This document shows, in pieces, positions 57,972 to 64,000 of a DNA stretch of 64,000 nt (position 1 is the stretch's first letter; every line of letters begins with the position of its first letter). Under the pieces are notes generated by a model that saw nothing but the letters and a program-made list of their open reading frames with translations, was not told the origin of the DNA and made no database searches. Made by a program: the position numbers and the translations under genes. This DNA comes from Salinispora oceanensis (GTDB taxonomy: Bacteria > Actinomycetota > Actinomycetes > Mycobacteriales > Micromonosporaceae): the NCBI RefSeq assembly GCF_000383575.1, contig NZ_KB911579.1, positions 4,008,617 to 4,072,616 on the forward strand, given 5' to 3'.

Positions 57972-59480
57972 ATGGATCCTGACGCCCTCTTCTCCTTCGG
58001 AGAGCCCGCCGCCGCGGCCGTCGCGCCCGCGGGTACTGCCGGCGTGACTGGGTTCACGCCGGTCGGTCAGGACGCGCCGCTGGCCGTCCGGATGCGCCCG
58101 ACCGGGCTCGACGAGCTGATCGGCCAGGACCACCTGCGTGCCCCCGGCGCGCCGTTACATCAACTCGTCTCCGGGGCCGCACCGATGTCGGTGATCCTCT
58201 GGGGGCCGCCGGGCAGTGGGAAGACCACCATCGCGCACCTGGTGGCCGGAGCCACCGACCGTCGCTTCGTGGCGATGTCGGCGCTGAACGCCGGGGTGAA
58301 GGACGTCCGTGCCGTCATTGACGCCGCCCGCCGGCAGCGCCGCGCCGGTGGCCCGCAGACCGTGCTCTTCATTGACGAGGTGCATCGATTCAGCAAGACC
58401 CAACAGGATTCGCTCCTCGCCGCGGTTGAGGACCGGACCGTCACGCTGCTGGCGGCGACGACTGAGAACCCGTACTTCTCCGTGATCTCGCCGCTGTTGT
58501 CCCGGTGCGTGCTCCTCACCCTGCAGCCGTTGGATGACGACGCGGTGCGCAACCTGCTCCGCCGTGCGGTCGCCGACGGTCGTGGCCTGGGCGGCACGCC
58601 CGCCCTCGCCCCCGACGCCGAGGAGCACCTGGTCCGGCTCGCCGCCGGTGACGTCCGCAAGGCGCTCACCGCCCTGGAGGCCGCGGCCGCCTCCGCCACC
58701 GCGGTCGGGGCCGACCGCATCGATCTGGCCACCGCCGAGCAGGCGGTGGACAGCGCCGCCGTCCGCTACGACCGCGACGGCGACAGCCACTACGACGTGA
58801 CCAGCGCGTTCATCAAGAGCATGCGCGGCTCCGATGTGGACGCGGCGCTGCACTGGCTGGCCCGGATGCTGGTCGCCGGCGAGGATCCGCGGTTCATCGC
58901 CCGACGGATGGTCATCTTCGCCAGCGAGGACGTCGGCCTGGCCGACCCGGGTGCGCTCGGCGTGGCCACCGCCGCCGCCCACGCGGTGGAGTACGTCGGC
59001 CTGCCGGAGGCCCAGCTCAACCTCGCCCAGGCGGTGATCCACCTGGCCACGGCCCCGAAGTCGAACTCGGCGACCACCGCCATCGGGGCGGCCCTCGCCG
59101 ATGTCCGGGCTGGTCGGGGTGGGGCGGTGCCGCGCGGGCTGCGGGACGCGCACTACCCCGGCGCCAAGGGGCTCGGCCACGGCACCGGCTACCGCTATCC
59201 CCACGACGACCAACGGGGTGTGGTCAACCAGCAGTACGTGCCCGACGATCTCGTCGGCACCGACTACTACCGGCCCAGCCAGCACGGGGCCGAGCGAGCC
59301 GTCGCTGATCGACTGCCGCTGCTGCGCCGGATCATTCGCCGGTCGGCGCCGACGGCTGACCGCCGGCCGGCGGCGGCGCCCGGTGGCACCGGGGCGGGCA
59401 ACGGCCGCCAACCCGAAAGACCGGGTGACGACGGGGCGTACGAGGGTGGCGCGGACGCCACTGAGGAGGGGCAGCAGTGA
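57972..59480 (+). CDS. rarA: Replication-associated recombination protein A (RarA/MgsA)
   Basis: A 502-residue AAA+ ATPase acting at stalled replication forks. Seen: MRPTGLDELIGQDHL, Walker A GPPGSGKTT, Walker B LFIDEVHRFSKTQQD, sensor 1 ATTENPYFSV, and the tetramerisation domain with FIKSMRGSDVDAALHWLARM and YPHDDQRGVVNQQYVPD. A hydrophilic Pro/Gly-rich tail of about 50 residues is extra. Codon 62 is TTA. Its stop overlaps the next start (GTGA). Confidence 0.96.
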   Translation: MDPDALFSFGEPAAAAVAPAGTAGVTGFTPVGQDAPLAVRMRPTGLDELIGQDHLRAPGAPLHQLVSGAAPMSVILWGPPGSGKTTIAHLVAGATDRRFVAMSALNAGVKDVRAVIDAARRQRRAGGPQTVLFIDEVHRFSKTQQDSLLAAVEDRTVTLLAATTENPYFSVISPLLSRCVLLTLQPLDDDAVRNLLRRAVADGRGLGGTPALAPDAEEHLVRLAAGDVRKALTALEAAAASATAVGADRIDLATAEQAVDSAAVRYDRDGDSHYDVTSAFIKSMRGSDVDAALHWLARMLVAGEDPRFIARRMVIFASEDVGLADPGALGVATAAAHAVEYVGLPEAQLNLAQAVIHLATAPKSNSATTAIGAALADVRAGRGGAVPRGLRDAHYPGAKGLGHGTGYRYPHDDQRGVVNQQYVPDDLVGTDYYRPSQHGAERAVADRLPLLRRIIRRSAPTADRRPAAAPGGTGAGNGRQPERPGDDGAYEGGADATEEGQQ

Positions 59481-61858
59481 AGTCGCGAGGGGCGGACCAG
59501 CCCGAGGAGAGCGCCGACCAGCGGCGCAAGGGGCGCCGCTGGGGGCGGGGGAAGGCCGAGGCCGCGGCCGCCGAGCCGGTAAGCGGCGAAGAGTTCGGCT
59601 GGATCGACGACCTGCGTACGGCGAAGGCGCAGCGGGCTGAGCTGGGCCCGGAGGGCGGGCCCGGTCCGTCCACGCCGCCACAGCGCCTCGGTGCCGACCC
59701 GGGTCCGAGCGGCACTGGGGCTACCCCGCCCGTGCGGCGAGACGCGACCGAGGCGCCCCGCCCGCGTCCCGACGCTGGCCGGCGGTCCGGCTCCGCGAAG
59801 CCCGCGGCTCCTCCCGGGCAGCCCGCTCCTGCTGGGCCTGTCACCCCTCCTGGAGGGGTAGCCGGTCCTTTCGCGCCTCCCGCTCCTCCCGGCCCCTCAG
59901 CGCCTCCCCAGGCCCAGGGGCGGGGGGGCCCGCCCGGCCCGCCGACCGCCGAGCCGGTCGGTCGTGGCCGTCCGGCAGCGCCAGCCCGTCCTCCGGCCGC
60001 CGCCGCGCCGCAGCCGGGCCCCGCCCCATCGGCTGGCCGAGGTGGACGACGTGGCGCCGGTGAACCGACGGGCGCTCCGGGCGCCCCGCCGGTGGTCCCC
60101 GGCCGGGCCGGCGACGATTCCACCGGCGGGATTCCTCTCGCCCCGGGTGGACACCGTGCGTCACCCGAGGTCGGCAGGGCACCCGGCCACCGTGCTGCCC
60201 CGCCGTCCGGTGGTGTGGCCCGGCATGGCCGACGGGAGACGCCGGAGGAGGACACCGTTGTCCCGCGTGGCCGCCCGTCCGCCCCCGAGGGCGGCCCGGG
60301 GCCGGCCACTCCCGCGGTGAACACCGACATTCCGAGCCCGCGAAGCGACAGCGCCGACCCGGTCCCCGGCGAGGGGCGGCGAGCTCGACCGAAGCGGCCG
60401 GCCGACTGGCTGCGGCAGGCCGGCCGTACCCCCCACCAGACCGACCCCACGCTGCGCCCCCTGAATCAACCGGCGGTCCCGCCGGGCTCGCCGGTAGCCC
60501 CGCGTAGCGCGCCGCCCGCCGGCGGCCGGGGACCCGCTGACGGCTCGCGTTCTGGACCCGAACCGTCCCGGGGCGGTCCCGCCGCCGGGCGAGCGCGGCC
60601 TGGCCCCGCCGGTCCGCACCCGGGAGCGGCTGGCCCCGCGCGGCCACACCCGCCCGCTGGACCGGCTGCCGAGCGCCCCCGCCCGTCCGCCGCCGCGAGC
60701 GGCGCGATCGGTGAGCCACCCCCGCCCGGCCCGGGCATTGTCCGTCCGGGCCGTCCGGATCAGCCGCCGCCACGGGCCGCTGCCGGGCCGCCACCACGGG
60801 CCGCTACCGCTGGGCCGCCACCACGGGCCGCCGTCGGGCCGCCGTCGGGCACGGTTGCCCCGCGGCGGGCGGGTATGCCGAACCCGCCCGCGGGCGGAGC
60901 TCCTCCGCCCGGCGTAGCCCGACCGGATGGCATCCCGGGCGGTCCCCCCGGGATGGCGGCCCCGCCCGGTGCTGCCCGGCCCGGCGATGCACCAGCTGGT
61001 CCGCGACCCGCGGCTGGGACGGCCCGGCCCGCCGGCCCCCGTCCCAGCGTGGACGAGCGACCGTCGGGTCGCGCGCTGCCGCCACCGCGAGAGCCGGCCG
61101 GGGCCACGCCCCAAGGCGTCCCGCCGACGCCGTTGGCGGCCACGCCGGACGGGCCGCCGCGCGGCGGGGCGGAACTCCCCGCGGTCGACACCGCCGCACC
61201 GGACGAATCCGGTGGCGCTCGCTCGTACCTGCGCCGGCAACCGCAGCAGCGGCTCCGGACCGTAGCCCTGGCGCTGGCCAGCATCGTGCTGCTCGGTGTT
61301 GTCCCGGCCGTCTTCGGGCTACAGACGCTGAACCGTGACCCGGTCTTCGACACCCTCGACCAGTTGGCGGTTCCCACCTGGGCAGCGACCGAGACGGTGG
61401 ACGACGTCAGTGGCAGTCGCTGGTGTCTGCTGGACTGTCGACTCCGCGAGCGCACCGTGGTCTCGGAACGTTCTCCGGAGGAGACTGTCCAGGTCTACGA
61501 GGCGTCGCTGCGGGGGGACGGCTGGCAGCCCTGGCAGGTCGACCGTTGCCCCGAGCAGTCGGCGAAGGGCAGCTACACCTGCTGGCGACGGGATGAGCTG
61601 ACCCTCGATCTGTGGGTACGCGAGCCCGCCTGTGTGCCGCCACCAGTCGACGGCGAGCCGGCGCTTGTGCCGTCCCCGGATCCATCAACCCGGGCGTCTG
61701 AGTGCACCGGCTCGTTGGTTTCGGTGAAGGTGCGGAACGCCATTGATGATGATCGGACGAGACCGCAGCCGAGCACCGACCCGTCGCTCACCGGCGAGGA
61801 TCCTTTCCCGACCTTGTCCGAGGATCCGCTCGGTGAACTGACCCCCTCACCATCCTGA
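59477..61858 (+). CDS. Large proline-rich single-pass membrane protein
   Basis: A 793-residue protein. The first 60 residues are charged (GRGKAEAAAAEPVSGEEFGW); about residues 60-575 are Pro/Gly/Ala/Arg-rich low complexity, probably disordered and cytoplasmic; one membrane helix (LALASIVLLGVVPAVFGL) follows near residue 600; the remaining 190 residues form a compact extracellular domain with Cys residues (SRWCLLDCRLRE, VDRCPEQSAKGSYTCWRRD, EPACVPPP, SECTGSL) that could pair. Only the C-terminal part looks folded. I recognise no family. Coupled to rarA by GTGA overlap. Tandem repeats lie near 60764-60850. Confidence 0.8.
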   Translation: MKSRGADQPEESADQRRKGRRWGRGKAEAAAAEPVSGEEFGWIDDLRTAKAQRAELGPEGGPGPSTPPQRLGADPGPSGTGATPPVRRDATEAPRPRPDAGRRSGSAKPAAPPGQPAPAGPVTPPGGVAGPFAPPAPPGPSAPPQAQGRGGPPGPPTAEPVGRGRPAAPARPPAAAAPQPGPAPSAGRGGRRGAGEPTGAPGAPPVVPGRAGDDSTGGIPLAPGGHRASPEVGRAPGHRAAPPSGGVARHGRRETPEEDTVVPRGRPSAPEGGPGPATPAVNTDIPSPRSDSADPVPGEGRRARPKRPADWLRQAGRTPHQTDPTLRPLNQPAVPPGSPVAPRSAPPAGGRGPADGSRSGPEPSRGGPAAGRARPGPAGPHPGAAGPARPHPPAGPAAERPRPSAAASGAIGEPPPPGPGIVRPGRPDQPPPRAAAGPPPRAATAGPPPRAAVGPPSGTVAPRRAGMPNPPAGGAPPPGVARPDGIPGGPPGMAAPPGAARPGDAPAGPRPAAGTARPAGPRPSVDERPSGRALPPPREPAGATPQGVPPTPLAATPDGPPRGGAELPAVDTAAPDESGGARSYLRRQPQQRLRTVALALASIVLLGVVPAVFGLQTLNRDPVFDTLDQLAVPTWAATETVDDVSGSRWCLLDCRLRERTVVSERSPEETVQVYEASLRGDGWQPWQVDRCPEQSAKGSYTCWRRDELTLDLWVREPACVPPPVDGEPALVPSPDPSTRASECTGSLVSVKVRNAIDDDRTRPQPSTDPSLTGEDPFPTLSEDPLGELTPSPS

Positions 61859-61879
61859 GGCGGTCTCCATCACGGACGG

Positions 61880-61885
61880 TAGGGT
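61880..61885 (+). promoter_or_regulatory. -10-like box upstream of the DUF948 gene
   Basis: TAGGGT, giving a leader of about 120 nt that includes GAGGAGGAC before the GTG at 62011. Confidence 0.35.
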
Positions 61886-62010
61886 CTGGGCTGGCAGGCC
61901 CGCCTGCCTCCGGCCGACCAGTGGCCGGGGCGCGCGGCACGGGCGTGGGGACGACGGCGGCTTGCTCTGAAACGTCCGGTGCCCGCTGATTCGGCTTGAG
62001 GAGGACAGGC

Positions 62011-62472
62011 GTGGACCTTGGAGAAGTCGCGGCGTTGATCGCGGCGATCGCGTTCGCGATGCTGGTGTTGATCCTGGTGCTACCGATCCTGCGACTGCGG
62101 CACACGGTTGACGCGGCCACCCGGATGATCAACGACGTCAATGAGCGTACCGCGCCGCTGCTGGGCGAGGTCAATACCACGGTGAAGAATGTCAACACCG
62201 CGCTGGATCAGGTGCAGACCTCGTTGGATGGGGTGAATCTCCAGCTCGCCAAGGTCGATACCATGACCAACCACGCGCAGAACATCACCGCGAACGTCGC
62301 CAACCTCGCCACGATCGTCTCCGCCGCTGCCGCGAGCCCGCTGGTCAAGGTGGCCGCCTTCGGTTATGGCGTGCGTCGGGCCACGGCCGCCCGCCGGCAT
62401 GCGGAGACCGAACGTGAGGTGCGGGACACCATCAAGCAGCAACAGCGCGACCGCCGGCGCGGTCGCCGCTGA
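62011..62472 (+). CDS. DUF948 domain-containing protein
   Basis: A 153-residue protein: N-terminal membrane helix (ALIAAIAFAMLVLILVLPIL), then a long helical segment with heptad-like spacing (INDVNERTAPLLGEVNTTVK, VNTALDQVQTSLDGVNLQLA) that resembles methyl-accepting-protein coiled coils, and a basic tail. DUF948 proteins sit upstream of alaS in many Actinobacteria. Function unknown. GTG at 62011 is 6 nt after a strong GAGGAGGA site. Confidence 0.88.
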   Translation: MDLGEVAALIAAIAFAMLVLILVLPILRLRHTVDAATRMINDVNERTAPLLGEVNTTVKNVNTALDQVQTSLDGVNLQLAKVDTMTNHAQNITANVANLATIVSAAAASPLVKVAAFGYGVRRATAARRHAETEREVRDTIKQQQRDRRRGRR

Positions 62473-62504
62473 GCAGCGCCGGGGCGCGCAGGAGGGGGAG
62501 AGTC

Positions 62505-62810
62505 ATGAGGCGGTTGTTCTGGCTGGGTATCGGACTGGCTGTGGGCGTGCTGGTGGTCCGCAAGGCCACCCGGACGGCCCAGGCCTACACGCCGGCCGGG
62601 ATCGCCGGCGGGCTGTCCGAATCCGCTGGCGGCCTGGCCGAGTCGGTACGTAGCTTCGTGTCGGACGTCCGGATCGGAATGGCCGAGCGCGAACAGGAGA
62701 TTCACGAGGCCTTCGCGCGCGGCGAGGCGTTCGACGACAACGTCGCCGAGCTGCGGGAATATCCGCGCGCCGGCGATCGAGAGACTTTCCCGGAGGAGCA
62801 CCAGCGATGA
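62505..62810 (+). CDS. DUF6167-like small membrane protein
   Basis: A 101-residue protein with one N-terminal helix (RLFWLGIGLAVGVLVVRKAT), then YTPAGIAGGLSESAGGLAES and an acidic helical tail. Matches the small protein found between DUF948 and alaS in Streptomyces and relatives. Ribosome binding site AGGAGGGGGAG. Its stop overlaps the alaS start (ATGA). Function unknown. Confidence 0.82.
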   Translation: MRRLFWLGIGLAVGVLVVRKATRTAQAYTPAGIAGGLSESAGGLAESVRSFVSDVRIGMAEREQEIHEAFARGEAFDDNVAELREYPRAGDRETFPEEHQR

Positions 62811-64000
62811 AGACGGCGGAGATCAGGCAGCGGTACCTCGCGCATTTCGAGGCGAACGGTCACGCCGTGGTGCCGTCCGCTCCGCTGCCCGCCATCAGCG
62901 ACCCGAACCTGCTGTTCGTCGCCGCTGGCATGATGCAGTTCGTCCCCTACTTCCTGGGGCAGCAGACCGCGCCCTACAAGCGGGCCGTCAGCGTCCAGAA
63001 GTGCCTCCGTACGCCGGACATTGACGAGGTGGGCAAGACCAGCCGGCACGGGACGTTCTTCCAGATGAACGGCAACTTCTCGTTCGGGGACTACTTCAAG
63101 GACGAGGCGATCCGGCTGGCCTGGGACCTGTCCACCAAACCGGTTGCCGCCGGGGGCCTCGGACTCGACCCGGAGCGGATCTGGCCGACGGTCTACCACC
63201 ACGACGACGAGGCGTTCCAGATCTGGCGGTCGGTCGGCGTGCCCGCGGATCGGATCGTGCGTCGCGGCAAGGCCGACAACTTCTGGTCGATGGGCATCCC
63301 CGGCCCGTGCGGGCCGTGCTCCGAGCTGTTCTACGACCGCGGCCCCGCGTACGGCCCGGAGGGCGGCCCGGCGGTTGACGAGGACCGCTACGTGGAGTTC
63401 TGGAACCTCGTCTTCATGCAGTTCGAGCGGGGGCCGGGCACCGGCAAGGAGGACTACCCGATCCTCGGCGACCTGCCGGCGAAGAATATCGACACCGGGA
63501 TGGGCCTGGAGCGGATGGCATCCATCCTCCAGGGCGTGGACAACCTTTACGAGATCGACGAGGTGCGGCCGATCCTGGCCAAGGCCGCCGAGCTGACCGG
63601 CAAGCGGTATGGCGCGCACTCCAGTCAGGTCGCCAGCGAATCGCACCCGGACGATGTTCGGTTGCGGGTCGTCGCCGACCATGTGCGCACCGCACTGATG
63701 CTGATCGGGGACGGGGTAACCCCGAGTAACGAGGGGCGGGGCTACGTGCTGCGCCGCATCATGCGTCGGGCGATCCGTTCGATCCGGCTGCTGGGCTGGC
63801 AGGAACGGGCGATGCCCGAGCTGCTGCCGGTGGCCCGCGACTGCATGGCCGCGTCGTACCCGGAACTGGCGACGGACTTCGGCCGGATCGCCGACTACGC
63901 GTACGCGGAGGAGGATGCGTTCCTGTCCACGCTGCGCGCCGGCACCACGATCCTGGACACCGCCATCGCCGAGACCCGCACCGCGGGCCGGCGCGCGATC
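62807..64000 (+). CDS. alaS: Alanyl-tRNA synthetase (5' part, cut by window end)
   Basis: The first 398 residues, open to the last base of the window. Class II core: KTAEIRQRYLAHFEANGHAV, motif 1/2 region (SVQKCLRTPDIDEVGKT, HGTFFQMNGNFSFGDYFKDE), active-site segment DNFWSMGIPGPCGPCSELFY and motif 3 (NIDTGMGLERMASIL). The tRNA-recognition region begins RLRVVADHVRTALMLIGDGV. The editing and C-Ala domains (about 490 further residues in the family) lie outside. ATG at 62807 overlaps the DUF6167-like stop. Confidence 0.97.
   Translation, partial: MKTAEIRQRYLAHFEANGHAVVPSAPLPAISDPNLLFVAAGMMQFVPYFLGQQTAPYKRAVSVQKCLRTPDIDEVGKTSRHGTFFQMNGNFSFGDYFKDEAIRLAWDLSTKPVAAGGLGLDPERIWPTVYHHDDEAFQIWRSVGVPADRIVRRGKADNFWSMGIPGPCGPCSELFYDRGPAYGPEGGPAVDEDRYVEFWNLVFMQFERGPGTGKEDYPILGDLPAKNIDTGMGLERMASILQGVDNLYEIDEVRPILAKAAELTGKRYGAHSSQVASESHPDDVRLRVVADHVRTALMLIGDGVTPSNEGRGYVLRRIMRRAIRSIRLLGWQERAMPELLPVARDCMAASYPELATDFGRIADYAYAEEDAFLSTLRAGTTILDTAIAETRTAGRRAI

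Noticed and set aside
59332..61455. Several long reverse-strand frames opposite the proline-rich gene
   Set aside because: They are antisense shadows of GC-rich Pro/Gly codons, with no family similarity or ribosome binding site.

Overview
The window is about 70% GC, densely coding and rich in GTG starts, and it carries phosphatidylinositol-mannoside, (p)ppGpp, RuvABC and SecDF genes in an order typical of Actinobacteria. From memory the order follows Mycobacterium tuberculosis Rv2614c to Rv2555c (thrS, HIT, pgsA, acyltransferase, pimA ... pdxS, pdxT, yebC ... ruvCAB, yajC, secDF, apt, rel, ppi, glyoxalase II, hisS ... aspS ... rarA ... alaS). Protein sequences and very high GC suggest Micromonosporaceae (Micromonospora or Salinispora type). 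The genus is inferred, not proven.

Layout. 0.3-1.3 kb: three small envelope-associated genes (holin-X-like, DUF3618, DUF4235). 1.3-1.9 kb: cold-shock gene with a long leader. 1.9-2.3 kb: small membrane protein preceded by the remnant of an aldo/keto reductase. 2.4-4.2 kb: methyltransferase plus aminodeoxyfutalosine/adenosine deaminase. 4.4-7.2 kb: OmpR-type two-component system divergent from an ADP-ribosylglycohydrolase. 7.3-15.8 kb: thrS, HIT, EF-G-like GTPase (reverse), then the PIM cluster pgsA-acyltransferase-pimA and a small membrane protein. 15.9-18.5 kb: pdxS, pdxT, yebC. 18.5-38.7 kb: a block lying between yebC and ruvC, which are neighbours in Streptomyces: ABC exporter plus NarL-type two-component system, proS, dnaE, a class V aminotransferase, a 1.56-kb degenerate repeat-bearing region, a LivGFKHM-type importer, and a PucR regulator with a 3-hydroxybutyrate dehydrogenase. 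39-48.5 kb: ruvCAB, yajC, secDF, apt, rel. 48.5-55.7 kb: two membrane-anchored cyclophilins (reverse), a metallo-hydrolase, hisS, acyl-ACP desaturase, aspS. 55.8-57.9 kb: HTH regulator plus MFS transporter behind a four-copy 13-bp-period repeat array. 58-64 kb: rarA, a proline-rich membrane protein, DUF948 and DUF6167 proteins, and the 5' part of alaS (cut by the window end).

Most genes are housekeeping: translation (thrS, proS, hisS, aspS, alaS, EF-G2), replication and repair (dnaE, ruvABC, rarA), protein export (yajC, secD, secF), stringent response (rel, apt), cofactor supply (pdxST) and envelope lipids (pgsA, acyltransferase, pimA, desaturase). I found no IS element, prophage, CRISPR array, tRNA or rRNA gene. 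I see no clear new multi-gene system. The most interesting signals are regulatory or evolutionary: the 13-bp repeat array at 55.8 kb, a 29-bp palindrome before the desaturase, a LexA-like box before ruvC, a cyclophilin with a lost catalytic Arg, a Cys-rich small reading frame at 38.8 kb, two gene remnants, and a recurring -10 hexamer placed exactly 7 nt before several start codons, which suggests leaderless mRNAs.
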